Positions 8,457 through 16,520 of a stretch of DNA of 64,000 nucleotides are shown here, piece by piece. Position numbers and translations under genes: made by a program. Under the pieces are notes generated by a model, which ran no database searches, was not told the origin of the DNA, and saw only the letters and a list, made by a program, of their open reading frames with translations. This stretch comes from Clostridia bacterium (GTDB taxonomy: Bacteria > Bacillota > Clostridia > Oscillospirales > CAG-272). Position 1 is the first letter of the stretch. The number at the start of each line of letters is the position of its first letter. Where the stretch lies: NCBI GenBank assembly GCA_017942005.1, contig JAGAVJ010000053.1:101857-165856 (forward strand). The letters are read 5' to 3'.

Positions 8457-8540
8457 TCGCAAAGCGATTATTGTAGAGTCGCAGAGCGACTATTGTGGAA
8501 TCGCAAAGCGACCATTATAGGTCGCGGGGCGATTATAAAG
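8457..8540 (+). repeat. Four tandem palindromic ~21-base units
   Basis: Four imperfect units begin at 8457, 8479, 8501 and 8522 (22, 22, 21 and 19 bases). Each starts with a small palindrome of the form TCGCAAAGCGA (variants TCGCAGAGCGA, TCGCGGGGCGA) followed by an ATTATTGTAG-like AT-rich part. They lie within the predicted 5' untranslated region of hprK, right after the -10. They may be a DNA-binding array or a set of small RNA hairpins. Confidence 0.75.
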
Positions 8541-8544
8541 TCAT

Positions 8545-8672
8545 GTGAGTTTGATGAGGATTTTCTGCCGCTTGGGCAGCCCTCAAAACTGTTTTCCTAT
8601 TTTATTTGTCAGATTCAAAGTTTTTTGAAAGGGGTTTGGGGAAACTCTTTTTTTCAAAAAAGGTTTCCCCAT
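8545..8672 (+). repeat. Miniature inverted-repeat element, copy A (right end trimmed)
   Basis: Left end GTGAGTTTGATGAG matches the ends of copies at 38259 and 51975. Inside are CTTGGGC and a right half GAAAGGGGTTTGGGGAAA, then T-run, CAAAAAA, GGTTTCCCC, which folds into a long hairpin. The GATG-bearing right terminus of the other copies is absent. It ends 11 bases before hprK. Confidence 0.6.
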
Positions 8673-8683
8673 AAAATATACAT

Positions 8684-9625
8684 ATGGCAAATGAAGAACT
8701 GAACTCTATTCCGCTGCAGGAAGTCATAGACCATTTTCACTTGGAAAATATCTATCTGCCGGACGATATTGCAGACAGAACCATTACCAGCCGTGATGTC
8801 ACGCGCCCCGGTTTGCCGTTGACCGGATTTTTTGATCACTTTGATGCCACACGTATTGCAATCATCGGCAATGCAGAGCATCAATTTCTTGCGGCAAAAG
8901 ATTCCGATGAACGGTATCGGAGTATTGCGGAATATTTTGCACATACACCGGCTGCGATTATTTTTTCTTCTTCCAATTCTGTTTTTGATGAGATGATCAG
9001 CGCAGCGAAGGAATATGGAATTCCAATCCTGCGTACTGATATTCATTCCTCGTCGTTTATGGCGGCGTTGATTGGATGGCTGAACGTCAAGCTGGCGCCG
9101 CGCATTACCCGGCACGGCGTCCTTGTAGAGGTCTACGGTGAAGGCATCTTGATTCTTGGTGATTCCGGTGTCGGCAAGTCGGAAACCGCAATTGAACTTG
9201 TCAAGCGCGGACACCGTTTGATTGCAGATGACGCTGTGGATATCCGCAAGGTTTCCGCAACCACCCTGGTTGGTTCTGCACCTGATATCATCCGCCATTA
9301 TGTGGAGCTGCGCGGTATTGGTATCATTGACGTCCGCCGGATTTTTGGTATGGGTGCTGTCAAGGAAACGGAAAAAATTGATATCATTATCAATCTGGAG
9401 CCATGGATTCAAGGGAAAATGTATGACCGACTCGGGCTTGATCAGGAAACCACGAATATTATGGGAATTGAAGTTCCGACCACGACCATACCGGTCAGAC
9501 CCGGACGAAACCTTGCGATTATTATGGAAATTGCCGCAATGAATAATCGTCAGAAAAAAATGGGGTATAATACAGCAGAGGAATTCAATAAACGGCTCAT
9601 GTCCCAGATGGGAATCGAAGAATAA
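8684..9625 (+). CDS. hprK: HPr kinase/phosphorylase
   Basis: Bifunctional enzyme that phosphorylates HPr on Ser46 and removes the phosphate again, the central switch of carbon catabolite repression in Bacillota. 313 residues, the usual size (B. subtilis ~310). Walker A is GDSGVGKS at residues 159-166, inside the C-terminal kinase domain; the conserved RHGVLVEVYGEGILI and the signature region ELRGIGIIDVRRIFGMGAV with the C-terminal NLAIIMEIAAMN segment are present. The start ATG (8684) has no SD in the 20 bases before it; the inverted-repeat element ends almost against it, so initiation may be weak or depend on the folded leader. A ROK glucokinase follows 99 bases later from its own promoter, so sugar phosphorylation and its regulation sit together. 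Confidence 0.96.
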   Translation: MANEELNSIPLQEVIDHFHLENIYLPDDIADRTITSRDVTRPGLPLTGFFDHFDATRIAIIGNAEHQFLAAKDSDERYRSIAEYFAHTPAAIIFSSSNSVFDEMISAAKEYGIPILRTDIHSSSFMAALIGWLNVKLAPRITRHGVLVEVYGEGILILGDSGVGKSETAIELVKRGHRLIADDAVDIRKVSATTLVGSAPDIIRHYVELRGIGIIDVRRIFGMGAVKETEKIDIIINLEPWIQGKMYDRLGLDQETTNIMGIEVPTTTIPVRPGRNLAIIMEIAAMNNRQKKMGYNTAEEFNKRLMSQMGIEE

Positions 9626-9656
9626 CGAATTTCTTGTAGAAATACGGTCAAACCTC

Positions 9657-9685
9657 TTGACAGAGGCAGAAAATTCCTGTATAAT
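9657..9685 (+). promoter_or_regulatory. Promoter for the glucokinase
   Basis: TTGACA (9657-9662), 17-base spacer, TATAAT (9680-9685): a full consensus sigma-A promoter in the gap after hprK, about 33 bases before the ATG of the ROK kinase. Confidence 0.8.
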
Positions 9686-9724
9686 GGATATACCAATTTT
9701 TAGAAACTCCAAAGGAGATACACT

Positions 9725-10678
9725 ATGTATACCATCGGCATTGACTTGGGCGGCACGAATATTGCAGCCGGTATTGTCAACGATCATTATGAAATCATCA
9801 GAAAAGACAGTGTTCCGACAGGGGCAGACAGACCCGGCGAGGAAATTGTCAAGGATATGGCGGCGCTTTGCAAGAAACTGATCGCAGACGAAGGATTGAC
9901 AGAGGCGGATATCGAATATATCGGTATTGCAACGCCCGGAACAGCAGACAGCGACACCGGTGTCGTCGTTTATGCAAACAATCTTCCGTTCTTGGATTTC
10001 CCGATTGCAGATTTGCTGAAAAAATATATCGGTATTGAACGTGTCCTCATCGAAAATGATGCAAACGCAGCAGCGAAGGGTGAAGCAATTGCCGGTGCAG
10101 CGAAAGGTTATGCAAACTCTGTGATGATTACACTGGGTACCGGTGTCGGCGGCGGTATCATCATCGATAATAAGGTTTATTCCGGATTCAACCATGCCGG
10201 TGCAGAGCTTGGTCATATTGTCATTGAGTATAATGGCGTACAGTGCAGCTGCGGCAGAAAAGGCTGTTGGGAAGCATATTCTTCCGCGACCGCTTTGATT
10301 CGTATGACACGTGAAAAAATTGCCGAGGTAGGTCATGCAACCAAGATGTGGGATATGATTGAAGGAAATCTCGACAATGTTTCCGGTAAAACCGCATTCA
10401 AGGCAGCAAGAGAAGGCGATGCAGCTGCTCAGGAAGTCGTGGACAAGTATATCGGCTATCTTACCTGCGGTTTGGCATCCATCATCAATATTTTCCAGCC
10501 GGAAGTGCTTTCTATCGGCGGCGGTATTTCCAATGAAAAGGATAATCTGCTGAATCCGATCAAGAAACTCATCAAGTCGGAGACATATTCCCGCGATAAC
10601 ATCAAGGCAACCGATATTCGTATTGCGACCCTGCGCAATGATGCAGGTATCATTGGCGCTGCAGTTCTGGGAAGATAA
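9725..10678 (+). CDS. glk: ROK family glucokinase
   Basis: Phosphorylates glucose with ATP to glucose-6-phosphate in the cytoplasm. 317 residues, standard for ROK kinases of Bacillota (GlcK type). The N-terminal phosphate-binding loop is DLGGTN (residues 7-12); the second ATP motif is LGTGVGGGIII; the ROK zinc motif is CSCGRKGC (Cys174, 176, 181), with the upstream GHIVIEYNG histidine. The catalytic Asp is in IENDANAAA. A strong SD (AAAGGAG) precedes the ATG. It lacks the helix-turn-helix of ROK repressors, so it is a kinase. The gene is monocistronic: own promoter before and a hairpin terminator after. Specificity for glucose over other hexoses is by family resemblance. Confidence 0.93.
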   Translation: MYTIGIDLGGTNIAAGIVNDHYEIIRKDSVPTGADRPGEEIVKDMAALCKKLIADEGLTEADIEYIGIATPGTADSDTGVVVYANNLPFLDFPIADLLKKYIGIERVLIENDANAAAKGEAIAGAAKGYANSVMITLGTGVGGGIIIDNKVYSGFNHAGAELGHIVIEYNGVQCSCGRKGCWEAYSSATALIRMTREKIAEVGHATKMWDMIEGNLDNVSGKTAFKAAREGDAAAQEVVDKYIGYLTCGLASIINIFQPEVLSIGGGISNEKDNLLNPIKKLIKSETYSRDNIKATDIRIATLRNDAGIIGAAVLGR

Positions 10679-10796
10679 AATTTGCAGCGTTGATGGAGAG
10701 ATAGCGCCTGCAGTGTGTTTGTGGAGAGATAAAACTGCTATGGTACGCGGCAGGTTCTCCGATGGTCTCTTATGAATATGACATAAAAGAAAACAA

Positions 10797-10834
10797 GTGC
10801 CGCGGCAAATCATCAGCTGCGGCACATTTTGTTT
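10797..10834 (+). terminator. Intrinsic terminator after the glucokinase
   Basis: Stem GTGCCGCGGC (10797-10806) with GCTGCGGCAC (10816-10825), one G-T pair, followed by ATTTTGTTT. The rest of the 336-base gap between the kinase and the methyltransferase (10679-11014) holds two TGGAGAGATA direct repeats near 10692 and 10721 and the leader of the next gene; nothing else is seen. Confidence 0.8.
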
Positions 10835-10943
10835 CAAATGACTTCTTGTACTGTGCTTTTTTGACTGAATTCCCTGCGGGTGGGGTGGGCGCAGTTTCCA
10901 TTAGAATGCAAGCGAATTCCCACGGAATGCAAGCATTCCTATT

Positions 10944-11014
10944 AAGAAAGGAGATAACATTTTATCGGTTCAGTTTCAGTAAATGCTGAACTGGTAAACG
11001 TTATAGTTATCATT
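10944..11014 (+). promoter_or_regulatory. SD/stem-loop leader of the methyltransferase gene
   Basis: SD AAAGGAG (10947-10953), then GATAAC (10953-10958) which can pair with GTTATC (11006-11011), enclosing a second stem GTTCAG/CTGAAC (10968-10973, 10986-10991). The stem ends 3 bases before the ATG. The last 15 bases read ATA GTT ATC ATT ATG, the same block as in other copies, with ATA in place of the first ATG. Confidence 0.5.
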
Positions 11015-11866
11015 ATGGGTCTTCCGTATCAGCTTCTTTTAAAAACAAACGACTGGTTTCCGAAAATTGTACATCCGTTTAATTTACAAAACAACGGTGA
11101 AAAAACATATGGCATGTGGCAGTACGAAAAGGGTTATGATACCATAAAGCTTTACATGCAGCGTTTTACAAAAGAAGAAATGTTTTATGGAAAAAATGTC
11201 CTTGATATGGGCTGCGGTGCTGCGGGAAAGAGTTTGTATTTTGCATCTCTCGGCGCTGCGCATGTCACGGGGGTTGACATTGTTGCACATTACAAACCGG
11301 AAGCGGAACAGCTGGCACAAACGCTTGGACTGTCAGAGAAATTTACATTTGTGCTCGGTTCTGCTTATGAAATGCCGTTTGCCGACCAGAGCTTTGATAC
11401 GGTTATCATGAATGATTTTATGGAGCATGTGGACAATCCGGCAGCAGCACTGCGGGAAGCGATGCGTCTGGTGCGTCCCAGCGGAAGAATCTTTATCAAC
11501 TTTCCGCCGTACTATCATCCAACCGGTGCACATTTGTCTGATGCCATCAACATTCCGTGGGTGCAGCTGTTCTACTCTGACGATGCGTTGATACAGGCAT
11601 ATAAGCAACTGATTCACGGCGTTCCCGATGAAGCAGAGCGGCTTGCATTGCGGTTTTATACAGATGAAAATGGGAAAGAGCATATTGGTTATATTAATAA
11701 AATGACCTTGAAAAAATTCAAGGGGATTTTAAAGGAATGCGGCATTGTACCGTATTATTATCGTGAGGTACCGCTCAGAACCTATTTTGCGCCGCTTGCG
11801 AAGCTTCCAAAAATCAAAGAGCTTTTTGTGAAAATGGCGATTTGTGTTATTGAACGCAAAGGTTAA
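11015..11866 (+). CDS. Class I SAM-dependent methyltransferase
   Basis: 283 residues. A Rossmann methyltransferase domain spans ~55-190: motif I VLDMGCGAAGKS, acidic loop end of motif II (VTGVDIVAHY), motif IV MNDFMEHVDNP, with a post-motif segment RPSGRIFINFPPYYHP typical of the Methyltransf_11 group. The N-terminal 50 residues and the C-terminal ~90 residues (acidic, then KKFKGILKECGIVPYYYREVPLR) are family-specific. No membrane segment. Substrate unknown; relatives near polysaccharide genes methylate sugars or lipids, but none are here. The SD is 60 bases upstream in sequence and close only if the leader folds. The GyrI-like gene follows after 18 bases and may be cotranscribed. Confidence 0.85.
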   Translation: MGLPYQLLLKTNDWFPKIVHPFNLQNNGEKTYGMWQYEKGYDTIKLYMQRFTKEEMFYGKNVLDMGCGAAGKSLYFASLGAAHVTGVDIVAHYKPEAEQLAQTLGLSEKFTFVLGSAYEMPFADQSFDTVIMNDFMEHVDNPAAALREAMRLVRPSGRIFINFPPYYHPTGAHLSDAINIPWVQLFYSDDALIQAYKQLIHGVPDEAERLALRFYTDENGKEHIGYINKMTLKKFKGILKECGIVPYYYREVPLRTYFAPLAKLPKIKELFVKMAICVIERKG

Positions 11867-11884
11867 AAGGGGTGTTAAATACGA

Positions 11885-12541
11885 ATGTCATTTGATTTTA
11901 AGAAAGAATACAAAGAATTTTATATGCCCAAAAGCAAGCCGGAAATCGTTACCGTTCCCACAATGCGCTATATTGCCGTGCGAGGAACAGGAGACCCGAA
12001 TACCGCAGACGGTGCATATCAAAAAGCAATCGGTGTTTTATATGCGATTGCCTATACCATTAAAATGAGTGCAAAAACCGATCATCGCATCGAAGGCTTT
12101 TTTGATTATGTCGTTCCGCCGCTGGAGGGGTTCTGGTGGCAGGAAGGTATGGCAGGGGAGGGGATCAGCCTTTTGGATAAAGCGTCCTTTCATTGGATTT
12201 CCGTCATCCGACTGCCTGATTTTGTAACAGAAACAGACTTTGCGTGGGCAAAAGAAACAGTTATTGCAAAGAAGAAGCTGGACTGTTCTGCGGCGGAATT
12301 TTTGACACTTGACGAAGGATTGTGTGTGCAGATCATGCACGTCGGTTCCTATGATGACGAGCCTGCGTCCATTGCGATGATGGATGCGTTCCTTGAAAAA
12401 AACGGTTATGTCAATGATTTTGGTACGAATCGCCTGCATCACGAAATTTATTTATCCGATGCAAGGAAGGTTCCGCCGGAAAAGCGCAGGACAGTGATAC
12501 GGCATCCCATCAGAAAAAGTACACAGAACAATAACGAGTGA
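11885..12541 (+). CDS. GyrI-like small-molecule-binding domain protein
   Basis: 218 residues, cytoplasmic. It matches stand-alone GyrI-like proteins (SbmC/BmrR C-terminal fold) of Bacillota: N-terminal KKEYKEFYMPKSKPEIVTVP, a MRYIAVRGTGDPNTADGAYQ segment (residues ~24-44), the pocket-lining GFFDYVVPPLEGFWW around 73-87, and a C-terminal LHHEIYLSDARKVPPEKRRT. Such proteins bind or hydrolyse small aromatic or cationic compounds; no DNA-binding domain is attached here. Start ATG at 11885 follows AAGGGGTG. It is 18 bases after the methyltransferase gene and is followed by a strong bidirectional terminator. Confidence 0.88.
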   Translation: MSFDFKKEYKEFYMPKSKPEIVTVPTMRYIAVRGTGDPNTADGAYQKAIGVLYAIAYTIKMSAKTDHRIEGFFDYVVPPLEGFWWQEGMAGEGISLLDKASFHWISVIRLPDFVTETDFAWAKETVIAKKKLDCSAAEFLTLDEGLCVQIMHVGSYDDEPASIAMMDAFLEKNGYVNDFGTNRLHHEIYLSDARKVPPEKRRTVIRHPIRKSTQNNNE

Positions 12542-12549
12542 AAAAATAC

Positions 12550-12592
12550 TGCCTTACCGGAGTCAGATGCTTCCGATATCTCCGGTAAGGCA
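12550..12592. terminator. Strong bidirectional terminator
   Basis: Perfect 12-bp stem TGCCTTACCGGA (12550-12561) with TCCGGTAAGGCA (12581-12592), an A-rich run before and an ATTCCTGTATTT tail after. It closes the plus-strand methyltransferase/GyrI unit and may also serve the minus-strand solute-binding gene. Confidence 0.85.
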
Positions 12593-12651
12593 ATTCCTGT
12601 ATTTCTTTGGAATAAAATCGTGGTTACGTTATCGTTGTCTGCCGGTTTCTT

Positions 12652-14133
12652 TTAAGAATCCAGTTTCTCTACTGTTTTCTCAACCGCTTTCGTATACCGT
12701 TTCACATTTTTTGCAAGATAGGAAGCTGCATTGGAATTTTTCTGGCTGATCAGATCACGTATGACATAATACGTTTCTCCAAACGAAGTGCTGTACAGAT
12801 ATTCTGCATCCAGGTATCCGCTTTCACGGATAATTTCCAGCATTTCAAGAGATTCTTCATTCCGTGCATATTTCTCCTGAAGACAGGTATTGAAGTAGGT
12901 CGGTGTAACAATCCGATAACTCTCTGCTGCCATTGCTTCCAGAACTGCCGCAGCAACAGCGGGTTCCGGGTTGTCAGAGGGAATTCCCCAAACAGCGGCA
13001 GCATTGTAGCAGGCGGTGTAATACTGGCTTTGTTCTTCATTCAGCTTCGGGAACGGGAGGATGGTATAACTGTCTTCCATATCACGGAAGGTGCTTCTTG
13101 TACTGTCAAGTTCCCGCTCAATCATCAATGCTTGACCGTTTCTGAATTTATTTTCCTGCACATCGATCTTCGCTGTCATAAAAGAACCGATTTGATTGCC
13201 GCCGTAATACAATGGATAAATTTTGTTTATCAAGTCTGCAATCCGTTCGTCCGCAGGTACATATTCCGGAATGCCGTCACGCAGTACAATCTGGTGAATG
13301 TCCGCAGAGGTATACCAGGAATCCGCAGAGTTGGCGGCGTCCGTAATAAATCCATATAAGTCGTTTTCATCCATGATACTGTCACCGTTCAGGTCTGCTT
13401 TGACATCCTTGATGATTTCAGTCATCTTATCAATGGTCCATTTTCCTTCACGAACCAGTGCCGGAATACTTTCAATATCATACTGTGCGGCAAGCCGATC
13501 GTTTTGGAGCAGCACAAAAGAACCGCCAAGCAATGTAATGACAGCGATATCGCCGGTGACAAAATACGTGCCGTTTCCAATGGTCATGCCATTGACAGCG
13601 GACTGATTCCACCACGGCTGCTTCATATCAAGGTATTCGATGTCTTGTAAGTTGTAGAAACAGTTTTCAAAGGACAGCGATGTTGCATGGTTGCTCCAGC
13701 TTGCAATCAGCTGCCATGCATTATCACCGGCAGCAATAGAAGAACGTACCTTTGTCAGCTCCGGCATATAGCTCTCCCACCCGGCGCCGACATACGGTAC
13801 AATTTTTACATTCAGCCGTTCTTCGACATCACGGTTGCGGTTATAAATGGCATCATTGAGCACGTCGCCGTCCTCTTCCTCTACATTGACTTCCAGCGTA
13901 GAACCGCTGTCACCGCGCATATGTATGGTGATTTCTGCTCCGCCAAGATCAAGGTCCTGCGGCAGGTGGTCTTTCCAGCGCACCTCTTCTGTGTCTGATG
14001 CGGTTGTTGTAGGAGTGGCAGTCTCTGTCTTTTGTTCTGTATCATTTGCGGTTTTTTCTCCGCATGCAAGAAGCAGCATAGAAGCCAGAAGAATGGCAGC
14101 TATGGAGCTGTTTTTTGCGGGAATTCTACTCAT
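12652..14133 (-). CDS. Extracellular solute-binding lipoprotein (orphan, family 1-like)
   Basis: 493 residues, secreted and lipid-anchored: basic start, hydrophobic AAILLASMLLLAC lipobox with the acylated Cys near residue 24, then a Thr/Glu-rich linker. The mature part has the two-domain fold of ABC sugar-binding proteins, with the NGDVLND-like turn early (EDGDVLNDAIYNRNRDVEERLN) and a dockerin-like calcium loop DLNGDSIMDENDLYGF. It is related to the protein at 25533-27038 along its whole length. No ABC permease or ATPase is near, so it must work with a distant transporter or as a ligand sensor. A normal SD (AAAGGAGG) lies 7 bases before ATG. The divergent AraC regulator is its likely controller. 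Ligand: carbohydrate probable, identity unknown. Confidence 0.88.
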   Translation of the reverse strand: MSRIPAKNSSIAAILLASMLLLACGEKTANDTEQKTETATPTTTASDTEEVRWKDHLPQDLDLGGAEITIHMRGDSGSTLEVNVEEEDGDVLNDAIYNRNRDVEERLNVKIVPYVGAGWESYMPELTKVRSSIAAGDNAWQLIASWSNHATSLSFENCFYNLQDIEYLDMKQPWWNQSAVNGMTIGNGTYFVTGDIAVITLLGGSFVLLQNDRLAAQYDIESIPALVREGKWTIDKMTEIIKDVKADLNGDSIMDENDLYGFITDAANSADSWYTSADIHQIVLRDGIPEYVPADERIADLINKIYPLYYGGNQIGSFMTAKIDVQENKFRNGQALMIERELDSTRSTFRDMEDSYTILPFPKLNEEQSQYYTACYNAAAVWGIPSDNPEPAVAAAVLEAMAAESYRIVTPTYFNTCLQEKYARNEESLEMLEIIRESGYLDAEYLYSTSFGETYYVIRDLISQKNSNAASYLAKNVKRYTKAVEKTVEKLDS

Positions 14134-14189
14134 GTTGCGACCTCCTTTGTCGTTCCTTTTTTTCTATCGTATGCCATGAAATAAAAAAT

Positions 14190-14361
14190 ATTTGCCTGCA
14201 AGTGCTTTTTTGCAAAGCTGTCCATGATGCAGCTGTGCTTTGCGTAAGTCAGGAATGCTGTCAATCATAACAGCACTGCGGTCAATGACAACTCTTCTGC
14301 CGGCGCATGATATATCTTATGATCCTGCGTATATTATATCATGATTTGTATCATTGTGCAA
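14190..14361 (-). promoter_or_regulatory. Promoter-bearing leader repeat upstream of the solute-binding gene
   Basis: Minus strand: -35 TTGCAC (14361-14356), 17-base spacer, -10 TATAAT (14338-14333) with a TGA extended -10, then a hairpin-rich leader ending in GACAGCTTTGCAAAAAA and CTTGCAGGCAAATA (14240-14190). The same order of elements occurs before the NusG-II gene and in part before queA. The promoter is about 200 bases from the ATG. The remainder of the 374-base gap to the AraC gene shows no clear operator. Confidence 0.6.
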
Positions 14362-14507
14362 CGGTCTATGTTCATGAAGGCGGTAGTATCTTCAAATGAA
14401 ATCATAGAAAAATGTGAAAAATAAGAAACGATTTGCATTCTGATTTCCTATATGAAATGAATATCCTCGGCATAGCCGGGGGGATTTATAAAAGAAGGTG
14501 AGCTTTT

Positions 14508-15521
14508 ATGACCTTTTATGCACTCCGTTTTTCCAAAGCACCCCGTATCCGGTTTGCCTGTTCTGCTGAGGTTCTTCCGGGAATCCATCACAATATCATC
14601 GACTGCAGAAATCATCTTTTGGAACTGTGTTTTCATACCTGTGAAGAAGCACATTTCATAACAGAGGACGATATCTTTATGATTGGTCGGGATGAATTTA
14701 TGGTGATGCTTCCGGATATCCGGTATGACGTGATGATGTATTCTAAACCGAAAACAGCAGAATTGGATGCCGTAAATCCGAAATTGAATGCTGCAGCGGC
14801 GGTCATCTCTGTTGCGGCAGAAATTGACGATTTGCAGTATACCGTATATCGCACAGAGGATATCGGGCAGATTCATACGCTGTTACAGAATGCAGAAAAG
14901 GATACGATTTTCCTTCCCTGTGTCTGGAGACCGGATGAAGTCGAATTTCAGGAAATGACAATGCTAATATACGGTATTATCAATCATTTTGCTGCTGGAA
15001 AGACATTATTGTGTTTGTCGGATTGGTACCGTGTCCTGGCAATGTTAGACGAAGCGTTTCAGCGTGAGATTGCACAGCTGGGACAAAAGATGCCGCAGAC
15101 CGGAGAGGGAAGCGCATATTACTATGTGCGCAAGGCGAAAAAGTATATCTGTTCCAATTATGACAAGCGTTTGACGTTAACGGATATCGCACAGGAGCTC
15201 GGTATTTCCAAAGGATATCTGTGTACGATTTTCAAGAACGGAACCGGTCAGACGGTGATTGATTATATCAATCTGATACGTATGCAGCATATTCGTTCTA
15301 AGCTCTATAAAGGCGATAAACGGTACTTTTCTGTGATTTGTGCAGAATCCGGTGTACACGACATCCGGTACGCACAAAGAATGTTTAAAAAATATTTTGG
15401 AATTTCCATGCAGCGGTGCCGCCAGATTGAAAACGGTATTTCCTTATACCATACCAACCCATGGACGGTGACGGACCTGGATCATGATATTTATAAGGAC
15501 GAAGAATCAAAAGGGAAGTAA
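14508..15521 (+). CDS. AraC family transcriptional regulator
   Basis: 337 residues. The C-terminal ~100 residues hold the two helix-turn-helices of the AraC/XylS family (AQELGISKGYLCTIFKNGTG, then VIDYINLIRMQHI and a second HTH ending FKKYFGISMQRCR). The N-terminal ~210 residues are a cupin-like sensing region: YALRFSKAPRIRFACSAEVLP, HHNIIDCRNHLLELCF, with the HFITEDDIFMIGRDEFMVML stretch of the AraC ligand pocket. A good SD (AAGAAGGTGAG) precedes the ATG. It is divergent from the orphan solute-binding lipoprotein across 374 bases, the usual arrangement for a sugar-responsive activator and its target. A strong terminator follows, so it is monocistronic. Confidence 0.92.
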   Translation: MTFYALRFSKAPRIRFACSAEVLPGIHHNIIDCRNHLLELCFHTCEEAHFITEDDIFMIGRDEFMVMLPDIRYDVMMYSKPKTAELDAVNPKLNAAAAVISVAAEIDDLQYTVYRTEDIGQIHTLLQNAEKDTIFLPCVWRPDEVEFQEMTMLIYGIINHFAAGKTLLCLSDWYRVLAMLDEAFQREIAQLGQKMPQTGEGSAYYYVRKAKKYICSNYDKRLTLTDIAQELGISKGYLCTIFKNGTGQTVIDYINLIRMQHIRSKLYKGDKRYFSVICAESGVHDIRYAQRMFKKYFGISMQRCRQIENGISLYHTNPWTVTDLDHDIYKDEESKGK

Positions 15522-15558
15522 TTGCTGGTTGGATATCAGCTGGATAACGTGTTTTAAA

Positions 15559-15591
15559 GGTCTGCTGCAAATTGAAACCTTGCAGCAGACC
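15559..15591. terminator. Terminator after the AraC gene
   Basis: Perfect 12-bp stem GGTCTGCTGCAA (15559-15570) with TTGCAGCAGACC (15580-15591), loop ATTGAAACC, followed by CCGCTTTCCC. The TTGAAACC loop and CTGCTGC stem recur at 57763 and, in part, at 5719 and 63830. Confidence 0.72.
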
Positions 15592-15626
15592 CCGCTTTCC
15601 CGATACCTATATTGTTTTTGAGGATG

Positions 15627-16460
15627 TCAGCATTCAATTTTATGAAATTCCGGTTTGTGGTTATGATAGACAGCGATATAGCGGAATCCGATTTCACGGA
15701 TAACACGCATGGCAAAGTCATGGTGTGCAGCGATATCCTTTGAAAAATGTGCATCTGATGCAAATGTAAGAATTTCGCCGCCGACCTCCTTATACCAGCG
15801 CAGAACGGTTTCCATAGTATGATCCGGAATGCCTGTATTTTGGACACGGTAAGTTGCCGCATTGAATTCAAGGCCGCAGCCGATTTCAACGATGTGCCGC
15901 AGCATGATACGCATCCGCTCCTCCCAGCAGCTCACCTGGAAGGGAATCCCTTTTCGCAGACAGTAGCGCAGCGGATAGGTCGGATGTGTAAACACATCAA
16001 TGCCGGGGGTGTGGACCAGTTCGTCCCATGCATCAAGATATTCTTCAAACAATGCAATGCGTGCCTCTTCTGTCATGTCCTGATACGGATAGGAGAGATA
16101 TCCGGTTTTCCCTGGAATATAGTGGACAGAGCCAAGCATCAGATCAAACGGTGCGGCATGTATTGTTTCGTCATAGTACTCTGGAAGCAGATAAGGCTCT
16201 CCGTATTCCAGTCCTGCTGCAACATACATCTTTCCGGCATACCGTTCGCGTTCGGCTAAGACGTCCTGATACCATTTTTGAAAAGGGAACGGCGGCAGTA
16301 TGCCGGTTTTAAAATGCTCGATATCGTAATGATCGGTGACTGCATAATAGGAAAGTCCCAGCTCTGCCGCAGCTGCACACATCTGTGCAACGGATGCAGG
16401 GCGATCCTTGGGTACGTCAGAGGAATATGTGGTGTGTGTATGAGAGTCAGAGCGAAACAT
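15627..16460 (-). CDS. PHP-domain phosphatase, HisJ-type (histidinol-phosphatase family)
   Basis: 277 residues, cytoplasmic. The N-terminus DSHTHTTYSSD carries the first metal-binding histidines of the PHP fold; further metal ligands are in VTDHYD (~residues 40-46), AGLEYG, LGSVHY (~106), THPTYPLRY and the terminal ASDAHF motif (~248-253). This is the polymerase-and-histidinol-phosphatase fold that, in HisJ, removes phosphate from histidinol phosphate using Fe, Zn or Mn. No other his gene is close, so another phosphoester substrate is possible. SD is weak. It faces the AraC gene across a terminator and lies 60 bases downstream of rluD on the same strand. Confidence 0.9.
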   Translation of the reverse strand: MFRSDSHTHTTYSSDVPKDRPASVAQMCAAAAELGLSYYAVTDHYDIEHFKTGILPPFPFQKWYQDVLAERERYAGKMYVAAGLEYGEPYLLPEYYDETIHAAPFDLMLGSVHYIPGKTGYLSYPYQDMTEEARIALFEEYLDAWDELVHTPGIDVFTHPTYPLRYCLRKGIPFQVSCWEERMRIMLRHIVEIGCGLEFNAATYRVQNTGIPDHTMETVLRWYKEVGGEILTFASDAHFSKDIAAHHDFAMRVIREIGFRYIAVYHNHKPEFHKIEC

Positions 16461-16520
16461 AACAAATGAACCTGATTTCTTATGAAATGAGATACTGCAA
16501 ACGCAATGCAGAAAATGGCA

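Noticed and set aside
8654..10837. A 727-codon open frame on the minus strand opposite hprK and the glucokinase
   Set aside because: It is the antisense of two well-matched genes; its translation is cysteine- and histidine-rich without any domain, it has no SD, and its length follows from the codon bias of the true genes.
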